64,000 bases of DNA, from the NCBI GenBank assembly GCA_025934775.1, contig JAICWO010000001.1, positions 62,001 to 126,000 on the forward strand, written 5' to 3'. Made by a program: the position numbers and the translations under genes. This document shows positions 9,205 to 17,299 of this stretch, one piece after another (position 1 is the stretch's first letter; each line of letters begins with the position of its first letter). Origin of the DNA: Gemmatimonadaceae bacterium. GTDB taxonomy: Bacteria; Gemmatimonadota; Gemmatimonadetes; Gemmatimonadales; Gemmatimonadaceae. The notes beneath the pieces were generated by a model. That model saw only the letters and a list, made by a program, of their open reading frames with translations. It made no database searches and was not told the DNA's origin.

Positions 9205-10125
9205 ATGAAGACGCGTTCGCTTCTCCCGACGGCGCTGTTGCTGTCCGGGTGCATGTTGCATCATCGCCCGCCAGCGCCCGAGCCGCCCCGCGGGCCCGCG
9301 CGTGACAGCCTCTTCCAGTTCGACCTCACGCGGGCCGACTCTGTCGCGCGCCGCGGCGCGGTCGACGGCTTTGTCGCGCTGCTCGCGCCCGACGTCGTGT
9401 TTCTGCGCGCGGGCGTCCCCGCCGTCTACGGGAGTGGCGCCGCACGACGCCTGCTCGCCGCATCCGACGCCGCCGGCCGCATCGTCTGGGAGCCACTCGG
9501 CGGCGACGTGTCGCGCGACCTTCGTTCCGGCTACACCTACGGAGTCGCCGCGCGCTCGCCGGGCGGGGGTTCAGCGCACCTCGAGCGGTACATCGCCTAT
9601 TGGCGGCGCGCGACCGGCGAGCCATGGCGCATTGCCGCCTACGCGGAGATCGGCGCACCGCCCGCGGCGGAAGTGACCTTCAACAGCACAGAGCTGACCG
9701 CGCCGCCGCTTCCACGCGTGCAGATCGTCGCGCGCACCGCGTTGAGAATTCGTGAAACTGACAGTCTGTTCTCCGATCTGGCCGATCGCACCGGCACCGC
9801 GAACGCATTCGCGTCGTACGTGGCCGCATACGGCGTCGTGTTCGACTCGCCGGCGCTGGTCGTCGGGCCCTCCGCGGTGCGCGCGTACTTCGCGGCGCGC
9901 TCCACGGGGACGTCGCTCACGTGGCGTCCCGTGTTCCAGGGCGCCGCGAACTCACAGGACCTTGGCTTCACGGTGGGCGAGTACATCGCCACAGGTCGCG
10001 GCGCGTCGGGCGCGGCGGTTCAGCGTTTTGGAAAGTATCTCACGGTCTGGCAGCGCCAACCGAACGGCGATTGGAAGTTCGTCGTCGACGGCGGCAATCC
10101 GACGCCGGCGAAGGGCGGTCAGTAG
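9205..10125 (+). CDS. lipoprotein with two NTF2-like (DUF4440/SnoaL-type) domains
   Basis: A 306-residue protein. The signal MKTRSLLPTALLLSGC carries a lipobox at Cys16. Two repeats of an NTF2-like fold follow: residues about 30-155 (DSLFQFDLTRADSVARRGAVDGFVALLAPDVVFLRAG ... RIAAYAEIG) and about 185-300 (DSLFSDLADRTGTANAFASYVAAYGVVFDSPALVVGP ... GDWKFVVDGGNP). Such domains bind small molecules or act as isomerase-like folds; no catalytic residue can be assigned here. It is likely envelope-attached. Confidence 0.82.
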   Translation: MKTRSLLPTALLLSGCMLHHRPPAPEPPRGPARDSLFQFDLTRADSVARRGAVDGFVALLAPDVVFLRAGVPAVYGSGAARRLLAASDAAGRIVWEPLGGDVSRDLRSGYTYGVAARSPGGGSAHLERYIAYWRRATGEPWRIAAYAEIGAPPAAEVTFNSTELTAPPLPRVQIVARTALRIRETDSLFSDLADRTGTANAFASYVAAYGVVFDSPALVVGPSAVRAYFAARSTGTSLTWRPVFQGAANSQDLGFTVGEYIATGRGASGAAVQRFGKYLTVWQRQPNGDWKFVVDGGNPTPAKGGQ

Positions 10126-10141
10126 CGGACCGCAACGCACG

Positions 10142-10414
10142 CTACCAGTCGCCGCGCTCCTCGCCCTTGCGATACGCGCGCAGCAGCGTGTACGAGACGC
10201 CGCCGTACGTGATCACGTAGGCGCCCCACTTGTCGATCTCGGCCCACCCGGGATCGGTCGTGTGAAACGCGTATCCGTAGCACACGAGACCGAGCGTCGC
10301 CCAGGCCAAGCACGCGAGTCCGCTCAGGATCAGCGAGCGCCGGCGATCGCGCTCCGCCGCGAGATGCTCGCGCTCGCGCTTGGCCTGCATCTGCTCGTAC
10401 AGCTCGCGCTTCAT
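10142..10414 (-). CDS. small two-TM membrane protein
   Basis: A 90-residue protein. A charged N-terminal helix (MKRELYEQMQAKREREHLAAERDRRR) leads into two hydrophobic segments, about residues 29-48 (LILSGLACLAWATLGLVCYG) and 64-80 (GAYVITYGGVSYTLL), then a short basic-acidic tail. This resembles the 2TM-domain small proteins. The start at 10414 was chosen because the longer in-frame extension to 10465 lacks character. The function is unknown. Confidence 0.7.
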   Translation of the reverse strand: MKRELYEQMQAKREREHLAAERDRRRSLILSGLACLAWATLGLVCYGYAFHTTDPGWAEIDKWGAYVITYGGVSYTLLRAYRKGEERGDW

Positions 10415-10480
10415 TGGCACGGCGAAGTGTACCGTGTTCTGTGAAGAGTGTTCCCCGGGGCACAACCCTACACGCCACCC

Positions 10481-10767
10481 GAGCCAATTCGCTGAATTCG
10501 ATTCATTCGAATAATTCGTAGCCCCCGCAGTGCCTCGTGAGCCACAAACCCTCCAGGCGCCAAGCGGCCAAGGGCAGGGGACTACGAATCAATCGAATTA
10601 ATCGAATTGAGCGAATGAAATCGGGGCATGTGGGCACGTCGGGCAACGCGGCTCGATCTCTCCGGCCACAGCCCCAAGAAGATTGGCTCGTTGTCGCGCA
10701 CCACCCTGCGCGCCCGGCGAGCCAATTCGTTGAATTCGATGCATTCGCACAATTCGTAGCCCCGCAG
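10481..10767. repeat. AT-rich degenerate 9-bp repeat, three copies, middle one inverted
   Basis: This repeat occupies much of the 502-bp spacer 10415-10916. Copies at 10481-10530 and 10719-10767 are near-identical in the same orientation (gagccaattcg, tgaattcgat, attcgtagcc, ccgcag), and their similarity extends about 20 bp to each side. The copy at 10581-10617 is inverted. Read on one strand each copy is a run of CGAATNNNN nonamers ending in ctacgaat. The base composition contrasts sharply with the surroundings. Confidence 0.85.
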
Positions 10768-10916
10768 TCCCTCCGGCGCTGCTAAGATCTCGAAACAGTA
10801 CGGACCCGACCCAGCGACTGGATCGACCGATTCTATGGAGCCGTTATATTGAAACAGGCGCTCTCAGCTATTTGGCGATGTGGCCCCGCTCGGCGCCCCC
10901 TTTCTCGGAGGTGGAC

Positions 10917-12005
10917 ATGAACTCACGTCGTCTGTTCGTTGCTTCTGTGGCAGCAGCAGTAATGACGATGCCGGCCAGCCTCCACGCGCAGCACTCCGGC
11001 GTGGTCGAGTTGGGCGGTTTCGCGCAGTACACGCATCTCGATGAAGCGTGGCATCTCGATAACGGCTTCGGTTTCGGCGGCCGTCTCGGCGTGTTCCTCA
11101 CGCGGCGCTGGGAGCTCGAGGCATTCGGCACCGCGTCGAGCTTCTCGAACACGGTGTCCGGCACCGGTTCGACCAGTGCGCAGACGTTCGGCGGGCTGAT
11201 CGATTACAACCTCCCGTTCGGCATGGGTGGGCACACACATCAGCTTCTCCTCGAGGCCGGTGCCGGCGGCCAGCGCGTCGGCGGCCACAGCGACTTCTCC
11301 GTGCCGCTCGGCGGCGGACTGCGCTTCAACTTCAACGACGTCGTCGGTCTCCGCTTTGACGGCATCGTGCAGTACGTCGAGAACCCCACGGCGCTGTCGT
11401 TCGCACCGCCGCCGACCGTCCCCGGCGTCAACGTCGCCGCGGCGCGCTCGACCAACGTGGAGATTCGCGCCGGACTGAGCTTCCTGCTTGGCAATCGGAA
11501 GCCGGCGCCGCCGCCGCCACCCGCCCCGCCGGCGCCGCCGCAGAAGCAGGAACAGGCGCCCCCGCCTGCGCCGCCACCGCCGCCGCCGCCGCCGGCTCCC
11601 AAGCCGAACACGGATTCGATCGACGCGGTGAATCGCGCGCGCGACGCCCTGCTCGCCAAGGTCTACTTCGACTTCGACAAGGCGGCGTTGCGCGAGGATC
11701 AGCGCGCGGTGCTCGACTCGAAGATCCCGGTGCTCCAGGCGAATCCCACGGTCCGCATTCGTATCGAGGGGAACGCGGACGAACGCGGCTCCGACGAGTA
11801 CAACATGGCGCTCGCCATGCGTCGTGCGCAGACGGCCAAGCAGTATCTCATCGATCACGGCGTCGATGCGTCGCGCATGGACATTTCGAGCAACGGCGAA
11901 GAGAAGCCGGTCTGCCAGGAGCACAACGAGAGTTGTTGGAGTCAGAACCGTCGTGACGAGTTCGTGATCGTCGCCGGCGGCGACAATCTGGTCGCGCCGC
12001 GATAG
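10917..12005 (+). CDS. OmpA-family outer-membrane protein with Pal-like C-terminus
   Basis: A 362-residue protein. The signal peptide ends at SLHAQ, followed by a beta-barrel-like domain (residues about 25-200, many alternating aromatic/Gly strands), a long Pro/Ala linker (200-245) and an OmpA/Pal peptidoglycan-binding domain (VYFDFDKAALREDQRAVL ... IRIEGNADERGSDEYNMALAMRRAQTAKQYLIDHGVD). The Asp and Arg that bind diaminopimelate are in the NADERGSDEYN and ALAMRRA segments. It would tether the outer membrane to the cell wall. GGAGGT lies just before the ATG. Confidence 0.93.
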   Translation: MNSRRLFVASVAAAVMTMPASLHAQHSGVVELGGFAQYTHLDEAWHLDNGFGFGGRLGVFLTRRWELEAFGTASSFSNTVSGTGSTSAQTFGGLIDYNLPFGMGGHTHQLLLEAGAGGQRVGGHSDFSVPLGGGLRFNFNDVVGLRFDGIVQYVENPTALSFAPPPTVPGVNVAAARSTNVEIRAGLSFLLGNRKPAPPPPPAPPAPPQKQEQAPPPAPPPPPPPPAPKPNTDSIDAVNRARDALLAKVYFDFDKAALREDQRAVLDSKIPVLQANPTVRIRIEGNADERGSDEYNMALAMRRAQTAKQYLIDHGVDASRMDISSNGEEKPVCQEHNESCWSQNRRDEFVIVAGGDNLVAPR

Positions 12006-12024
12006 TTCTCGCGGCGGCGCACAG

Positions 12025-12063
12025 GACGGCGTGGTGTGGCGTGTTTCGCTGCACCACGCCGTC
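12025..12063 (+). terminator. hairpin downstream of the OmpA-like gene
   Basis: Perfect 12-bp arms gacggcgtggtg / caccacgccgtc with a 15-nt loop start 20 bp after the stop. There is no T run, so it may only be an mRNA 3' stabiliser. Confidence 0.45.
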
Positions 12064-12132
12064 GTGCGTTCGCGACGGAACCGTCTCCCCGAGCCGAGGA
12101 TTGCTTGCCAACACTCTCGCGAGGGGTCGACC

Positions 12133-12675
12133 ATGATGCATCGAATGGCAGCCGTCACGTTCATCGCCACCGCGATCGCGGCCGGCGCGTGCGGCAGCAG
12201 CAACGACACCACGAGTCCCGGGTCCGCGATCATCCACTTCTCCGCGAACCTGACGCCCGCGGGAGAACCTTCGGTCAAGGGCAATCCAACGTCGAGCGGC
12301 ACCTTCACCGCGACGCTCGACACCACGACCAACGTGTTCACGTGGAGCCTCACGTTTCAGGGGCTGACGTCGCCGCTGTCGATGGCGCACATCCACGCAC
12401 CATTCGCGCTGGGGGGTGCGGCGACGAGCGCCCCGGTCGTGGTCAACTTCGACCCGGCGTCCGGTCAGATCGCGGGCGAGACGTTGACGGGCGTCGGCAG
12501 CGCGACGAGCGGTTCGGCGAGCGGCTCCGTCGTTCTCAATTCGTCGGTGCAACTCGGCGCCGGCGTCCGCGGCGACTCACTCAAGACGCTGCTCCTCGCC
12601 GGTCTCACCTACGTGAACGTGCACTCGGCGACGAACCCCGCGGGCGAGATCCGCGCGCAAATCGCGAAGCAGTAG
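12133..12675 (+). CDS. CHRD-domain lipoprotein
   Basis: A 180-residue lipoprotein (MMHRMAAVTFIATAIAAGAC, lipobox Cys20) with a CHRD domain. Its marks are FSANLTPAGEPSV, GTFTATLDTTTNVFTWSLTFQGL, MAHIHAPFALGG and the ending YVNVHSATNPAGEIRAQI. CHRD domains are known from chordin and many bacterial extracellular proteins and are thought to bind other proteins or metal; the bacterial role is not settled. It sits alone between the OmpA-like gene and a strong terminator. Confidence 0.9.
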   Translation: MMHRMAAVTFIATAIAAGACGSSNDTTSPGSAIIHFSANLTPAGEPSVKGNPTSSGTFTATLDTTTNVFTWSLTFQGLTSPLSMAHIHAPFALGGAATSAPVVVNFDPASGQIAGETLTGVGSATSGSASGSVVLNSSVQLGAGVRGDSLKTLLLAGLTYVNVHSATNPAGEIRAQIAKQ

Positions 12676-12743
12676 GCACATGACGGGCGCATGACGCTCC
12701 GATCGCATGATGCAGCGCGGTCGAGCGAAGCGGTGCGGAACGA

Positions 12744-12776
12744 GAGAAGCCCCGCGCGAATCGCGCGGGGCTTCTC
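12744..12776. terminator. strong bidirectional terminator
   Basis: A perfect 16-bp palindromic stem (gagaagccccgcgcga / tcgcgcggggcttctc) around a single base is followed by GTTT on the plus strand. It lies between the convergent CHRD and L,D-transpeptidase genes and can serve both. Confidence 0.85.
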
Positions 12777-12803
12777 GTTTCGTGCGTGTTGAGGACTCTG
12801 AGA

Positions 12804-13649
12804 TCAGTAGATGTACACGCGGGTTCCGACCGGCACGTTCTCGTACAGCCATTCGATGTCGTCGTCGCGCAGTCGCACGCAGCCGTGCGTCGCCGCGAGG
12901 CCGATCGACTCCTTGTCGGGCGTCCCGTGCAGCAGGAAGCCGTCGCCGAGGAGCAGGCGGTACTTGCCGAGCTCGCCTACGACCTTTCGGTTCTTTGAAC
13001 CCATCGGCGGCATATAGAGCGTGTTGCCGAACACGATGTGCTCGTCCGTGGGCAGCGCGGCGAACTCGCCGTCCTCGATCACGCCTGCCTCACCGTCCTT
13101 CATGGTGAGAATGCGGCCGTCGTCGAGCGTGACCGGGTGCCCGTAGTTGAGCTCGGCGAGCTTGAGCCCGTATTCCTTCGCCGTCTCGGCGTACAGCCAC
13201 TTGGGCGGCTGCCAGATCGGGTCGGCTTCCTTGCCGAGGACGTGGCGAATGCCGCGCGGCATGTCGAACGTCCATTCCTGATTTCCGAATTCGAGCGTTC
13301 TCCCTGACGCTACCGCCGCGGGTGCGCTGAGCAGCGTGTCCTGGTCGACGATCGCCCAGAGATGCCGGTCCTGCAGCGACACCACGAGGTGGAAGCCCCG
13401 CGCCTTGCTGGCGACCGCCTTGTTCCTCGCCCACGACAGACTGTCCGTGCGCGACTTGAACGAGTAGTGATGCACCGCGTCCGTGGCGGCGTCATCCGTG
13501 GCGGCCGAGCTGTCGGTGGTCGCGCGGGTGCGCGACGCGAGCTCGTTCTGGCCGGTTGGTCCCTGGGCGAAAACGCACGCCGGGACCGCGATCATCGCCG
13601 CGGCGGCGCCGAGCGATGCGATCCGAAAGAAAGTGTGAATGCTGCGCAT
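12804..13649 (-). CDS. YkuD-type L,D-transpeptidase, exported
   Basis: A 281-residue protein with a signal peptide ending AVPACVFAQ. The C-terminal YkuD domain has the catalytic set H241 (LLHGTPDKESIG), then THGCVRL with H255 and Cys257. It forms 3-3 crosslinks in peptidoglycan or attaches proteins to it, acting in the periplasm. The central segment FHLVVSLQDRHLWAIVDQDTLLSAPAAVASG is the usual domain start. Upstream of the start lies the 7-bp repeat array 13751-13877, so its promoter is confined to about 100 bp. Confidence 0.92.
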   Translation of the reverse strand: MRSIHTFFRIASLGAAAAMIAVPACVFAQGPTGQNELASRTRATTDSSAATDDAATDAVHHYSFKSRTDSLSWARNKAVASKARGFHLVVSLQDRHLWAIVDQDTLLSAPAAVASGRTLEFGNQEWTFDMPRGIRHVLGKEADPIWQPPKWLYAETAKEYGLKLAELNYGHPVTLDDGRILTMKDGEAGVIEDGEFAALPTDEHIVFGNTLYMPPMGSKNRKVVGELGKYRLLLGDGFLLHGTPDKESIGLAATHGCVRLRDDDIEWLYENVPVGTRVYIY

Positions 13650-13750
13650 GGTGGGCTCTATTGGAAAAGCGCCGTCGACTGGGGTGGGCGCTGCTGGCTA
13701 CCCATCGTGTACGCTAAATCCGTTCCAAAAGTGCCACAGTGATCTACTAC

Positions 13751-13877
13751 GTAGTTCGTGGACCGTGGACCGTGGTGCAAAGGCGCGAACCACGGTCCAC
13801 GGTCCACGGTCCACGGTCTACGGTCCACGGTCCACGGTCTACGGTCCACGGTCCACGGTCCACAGTCTACGAACCAC
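13751..13877. repeat. 7-bp tandem repeats in inverted arrangement (GTGGACC family)
   Basis: Left array: gtagttc, gtggacc, gtggacc, gtggtgc (13751-13778). An 8-nt spacer follows, then 13 units from 13787 to 13877, mostly ggtccac, with ggtctac at 13815 and 13836 and agtctac at 13864. Read on the other strand each right unit is GTGGACC or GTAGACC. The two arrays are complementary and can pair over 18 bp or more. The array ends 1 bp before the stop codon of the neighbouring barrel gene. Confidence 0.95.
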
Positions 13878-13878
13878 C

Positions 13879-14718
13879 TCAATACCAATTCAATCCCACC
13901 ACGATCGGAATCTGGTTGAGGTCGCCATTGCGGCTGAAGTGGATGTACCTCGACTCGACGAACAGGTTCGTGCGGCCGAAGCCGAACTGCACGCCGCCGC
14001 CGGCGTTCCAACCCCAGGCGTTGTGCCAGGAATTATCGGCGAACGTGACGCCGCCCGGTGCGACGACGCTGTCGCCGACGAGGAACATGCCGTTGGCGTT
14101 GTTGAACTGCACGACGTTCTTGAAGCGATTGTAGGTCGCGCCGCCCAGGGCGTAAATCTGGAAGCGCCGCGTGATCGGCGACGTGATGGGCAGCCGGAGC
14201 TTGAGATCACCGTCCGCGTTGAAGATCTGCGGCGTGGTCGAGAAGCCCTCGAACGGGTTCTTCGTGTCGAAGTGGCTGTAGCCCGCCGCGAACCGAACGC
14301 CAATCGGGCTTCCGATCGGATCCCAGCCGAGCGGAACGTCCACGTGCCAGCCGGTGCTCTGCGCGGTATTGAGGCCCTCGCCGCGCGGAACGGCGGCGCC
14401 GCCGTCCAGACCAATGTAGAACCCGCCGATCTGGCGCAGGATCGCCGGCATCGCGGCGGTGGTCGTCACGGTCGGTGTGATCGTGTCGACACGCGTGACG
14501 GTCACGGTATCGTGTTGATAGACGGTCACGGTGTCGTGCTGGTACACCGTGACGGTGTCCACGCGCATCGGAACCACTTCGCCCGGTGCACTCTCTTTCG
14601 AGATCGGAATGCGACGCGTCGACGTCGGTGTGCGCGTCGTCGTGTCGGTTTGCGCGGATGCCGTGCCGGCGACCACCAGCGTCGCGAGCACGACGGTCGA
14701 TGCGATGTGCAGCTTCAT
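13879..14718 (-). CDS. outer-membrane beta-barrel protein, RRIPISKE family, copy 1
   Basis: A 279-residue protein with a signal peptide (ending AGTASAQ), a Thr-rich segment, the motif TRRIPISKE, and a periodic stretch of RVDTVTVYQHDTVTVYQHD. A beta-barrel-like domain (GGFYIGLDGGAAVP ... NQIPIVVGLNWY) follows, ending in an aromatic residue as outer-membrane proteins do. Two paralogues follow upstream (15027 and 16250). The Val-Asp-Thr repeats are compatible with a short periplasmic or surface stalk. Function unknown. Confidence 0.85.
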   Translation of the reverse strand: MKLHIASTVVLATLVVAGTASAQTDTTTRTPTSTRRIPISKESAPGEVVPMRVDTVTVYQHDTVTVYQHDTVTVTRVDTITPTVTTTAAMPAILRQIGGFYIGLDGGAAVPRGEGLNTAQSTGWHVDVPLGWDPIGSPIGVRFAAGYSHFDTKNPFEGFSTTPQIFNADGDLKLRLPITSPITRRFQIYALGGATYNRFKNVVQFNNANGMFLVGDSVVAPGGVTFADNSWHNAWGWNAGGGVQFGFGRTNLFVESRYIHFSRNGDLNQIPIVVGLNWY

Positions 14719-15026
14719 GCCTACCTCCCATCCTTCAGTTCATCGAAACGAGCTCGCCGGTTCGGCGAGGGACGACAACGGCGGACTCGAGACTCTCACG
14801 CGGAGCTGGAGAGGCGATCCACCGCGCACCGCGGGGAGGCAGAGGGCGTGCCGCACACCGCGCAAACAGGCGAGGCACCGGCCCCGAAGCGAATCGCGGC
14901 AGGCTGAGCACTGGGCTCGGCCTGCCGCGATTCGCACCCTGAAGTGTCCGGGGTCGCGCGTTGAGACTTGTTAGCGTTATTTAATTCAAGTTCAGTCTAA
15001 GCGTCGATCCTGGCCACCAGCCCGGA
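14719..15026. other. 308-bp spacer between barrel paralogues 1 and 2
   Basis: It holds the leader of copy 1 (14719-14860) and the terminator hairpin of copy 2 (14889-14935). No other gene is seen. An AT-richer stretch (gttagcgttatttaattcaag, near 14968-14988) lies between hairpin and stop. Confidence 0.5.
14889..14935 (-). terminator. terminator hairpin of barrel paralogue 2
   Basis: Perfect 16-bp arms gcgaatcgcggcaggc / gcctgccgcgattcgc with a 15-nt loop lie 91 bp past the stop of copy 2. On the minus strand it is followed by TTCGGGG, so there is no strong T tract. Confidence 0.6.
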
Positions 15027-15914
15027 CTAGTAGAAGTTCACGCCGAAGACGAGGGGGCTGTGCCAGCCCGGACCCGCGTAGGCGCTGCCTTCGTTGAAGC
15101 GTACGAACCGCCACTCCGCAAAGATCTCCTTGCGGCCGGAGTGGAGCGCGACGCCCGGGCCGAAGTTGTAACCGAACTTGCTGTGATACGAGTTGTCCGT
15201 GTTCGGGGCCGTCGTGAAGCTGTTGTCGCTCCCCACGATCACGCCGTTCTCGGGTCCGATCCCGCCGACCACACCCTTATCGGTGTCGAGTCGCATGCGG
15301 AGGTTGTTGAACATCACCCAGCTTCCACCACCGATCGCGTACGGCGTCACGAGGATGCTGTGACCCAGCATGTGCTCGAAGATCGGTACGTTGAGGCGAA
15401 GGTCGAGGTTCGCGTTCCACATGTTCGGACGATCGCCGAGGAACGCATACTCCTCGGTGTGCGCGTACCGCGTGTAGTTCACGTCAGCGCGGAGCCCGAT
15501 CGGGAAGTTCAGCGGCTGGAAGCCGAGATTGAACTGTCCCACGGGGCCCGGCTGGTTCACCGAGCGCATCGCGCCGTAAGGAACTGCGGCGCCAGCGCCA
15601 AGCCCGAGATACATCCCCGGGACGATCCGCGCGGCCATCTCCACCTGCCGCGTCACCGTGTCCACCCGCGTCACGGTGTTCGTCGTCGTCACGGTGTCCA
15701 CCCGTGCCGGCGTCGAGAGCGTGTCGGTCTTGTAGACCGTCACGGTGTCGACGCGCGTCGTCGCCACCTCACCCGTCGACTCCTTCGCGATCGGGATGCG
15801 GCGCGTCGATCTCGCGTGGCGCGTCGTGGTGGTGTCTTGCGCTTGTGCCGCCGAAGCGTCGAGAGCGAAGAACGCCGCGCCGGCTACGACCAGTAATGCA
15901 TTACGGTTCAACAT
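15027..15914 (-). CDS. outer-membrane beta-barrel protein, RRIPIAKE family, copy 2
   Basis: A 295-residue paralogue of its two neighbours. The signal peptide ends SAAQAQ, then STRRIPIAKESTGEV, then RVDTVTVYKTDTLSTPARVDTV and further VDTVT repeats. The barrel domain (MYLGLGAGAAVPYG ... HSPLVFGVNFY) ends in FY. The spacing of aromatic and glycine residues and the terminal aromatic are as in 8-stranded outer-membrane proteins. A terminator follows and its own leader precedes it, so it is probably transcribed alone. Confidence 0.85.
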   Translation of the reverse strand: MLNRNALLVVAGAAFFALDASAAQAQDTTTTRHARSTRRIPIAKESTGEVATTRVDTVTVYKTDTLSTPARVDTVTTTNTVTRVDTVTRQVEMAARIVPGMYLGLGAGAAVPYGAMRSVNQPGPVGQFNLGFQPLNFPIGLRADVNYTRYAHTEEYAFLGDRPNMWNANLDLRLNVPIFEHMLGHSILVTPYAIGGGSWVMFNNLRMRLDTDKGVVGGIGPENGVIVGSDNSFTTAPNTDNSYHSKFGYNFGPGVALHSGRKEIFAEWRFVRFNEGSAYAGPGWHSPLVFGVNFY

Positions 15915-16249
15915 GGGTCTCCTCCCTCTGTGCCGTCACTCCGCCTTGCCCCCGCGGACGGCTACCGGGCGAGGCACCTCGATGCACCGCATCACATCGA
16001 GATCCCCGATCGACGTACTTCGTCGCGGCACCGCATACTGGGCAAGCAGAGTCCGTGCCGCAGTTGCGCTTGGTGATCCCCGACGCAAGAACGACTCCGT
16101 CGCGAACAAGTATTTTCTAACCAGCACCACGCCAATACTCGGCGTCCCAATCGACGTCGCGGTGGCGCACAAAATGCTAAGCGGCCCGAGCCATTTGGCC
16201 CGGGCCGCTGTCCTACGATGCCGTGCGAGTAGTGCGCGGTCGTTCCAGA
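15915..16249. other. 335-bp spacer with leader of barrel paralogue 2
   Basis: The segment 15940-16060 resembles the leader of copy 3 (17105-17240). The best match is cgacgtac[t/c]tcgtcgcggcac, at 16011-16034 and 17192-17215, followed in both by gtccgtgccg or gcccgtgccg. The far end holds the terminator of copy 3 at 16180-16209. No gene is seen. Confidence 0.55.
16180..16209 (-). terminator. terminator of barrel paralogue 3
   Basis: Arms agcggcccg / cgggccgct surround a 12-nt loop. On the minus strand they are followed by TAGCATTTT, a good intrinsic terminator shape, 41 bp after the stop. Confidence 0.75.
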
Positions 16250-17095
16250 TCAGTACCAGTTGATGCCGAGCATGATCGGGATCTGACGCGCTGACGGCGC
16301 GTTGTCCGCGTTGAACTGGATCAGACGGCTCTCCACGAAGAGCTCCGTGCGGTTCCACGCGATCGACATGCCGCCGCCGGCGTTCCAACCAAACTTGTGC
16401 TGCCACGGCGTGTCGCCGACGAGCACACCGTTCGAGAGTGTCGTGCCCCCCGTCGGTGTGGTGAAGCCCGCGTTCACGACCATTGGCAAATTCTTATACG
16501 TCACGTACGAACCGCCGCCCAGACCGTAGAGCGAGAAACGCGGCGCGAGGCCGAACAGGTGATGGAACATCGGCAGCGCGAGCTTGAGGTCCGCGTTGAC
16601 GTTGACGATGTCCGGATCGGCCTGGAACGGCGCGAACTGCGAGTCTTCGCCGAGCTGCGAATACCCGCCATCGAGCCGCAAACCGAGCACGTTGCCCTGC
16701 CAGCCCAACTGCGCCTGATACGCGCTGCCCGGAGAGTTCGGAACGTACAGCGAGCCTTCGGGCAGGTTCATCCCCGCGCCGACGCCGAAGTACATGCCGT
16801 AGGGCAGACGCACCGGACGCATGATCGGCGCGGCCTGCACCGTGTCGACGCGTGTCACAGTGTTGTTGACCGTCACGGTGTCGACGCGACCCGGCAGCGA
16901 GAGCGTGTCCGTGTGATAGACCGTGACCGTGTCGACCCGCGCGACTTCGCCCGACGCTTCCTTCGAGATCGGGATGCGACGCGACGACGTGGTTCTCGGT
17001 GTGCTGGTCGAGTCCTGCGCGAACGCAACCGTGGCGCCGACGGCGAGCATCGCCGTGGCGCCCATGAGCAGCCGGTAAGCAGAAACCTGGTTCAT
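16250..17095 (-). CDS. outer-membrane beta-barrel protein, RRIPISKE family, copy 3
   Basis: A 281-residue paralogue with signal MNQVSAYRLLMGATAMLAVG ... AFAQ, then TTSSRRIPISKEASGEV, RVDTVTVYHTDTLSLPGRVDTVTVNN, and a barrel (MYFGVGAGMNLPEGSLYV ... RQIPIMLGINWY) ending WY. The start at 17095 follows from the signal peptide; the longer frame to 17275 runs through the conserved leader. The three copies presumably arose by tandem duplication that took the leader along. Confidence 0.85.
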   Translation of the reverse strand: MNQVSAYRLLMGATAMLAVGATVAFAQDSTSTPRTTSSRRIPISKEASGEVARVDTVTVYHTDTLSLPGRVDTVTVNNTVTRVDTVQAAPIMRPVRLPYGMYFGVGAGMNLPEGSLYVPNSPGSAYQAQLGWQGNVLGLRLDGGYSQLGEDSQFAPFQADPDIVNVNADLKLALPMFHHLFGLAPRFSLYGLGGGSYVTYKNLPMVVNAGFTTPTGGTTLSNGVLVGDTPWQHKFGWNAGGGMSIAWNRTELFVESRLIQFNADNAPSARQIPIMLGINWY

Positions 17096-17299
17096 AGATT
17101 CTCCCTGTCCGTCGTCCGACGCCTTGCCTCCCGGGGACGACGACTTCCGGGCGGAGCACCATTGCGCGACCGCGGCGGAACGGGCTCCGTACGACGTACC
17201 TCGTCGCGGCACCGCCGCCGAGCTAAGGCAGGGCCCGTGCCGTCCGCGTGATGTTCGGCACAATCGTCGGCACAATCGTCATTACAGTTGTCGAATGGA

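Noticed and set aside
13787-13877. CRISPR array
   Set aside because: Units are 7 bp and directly adjacent with no spacers, and there are no cas genes.
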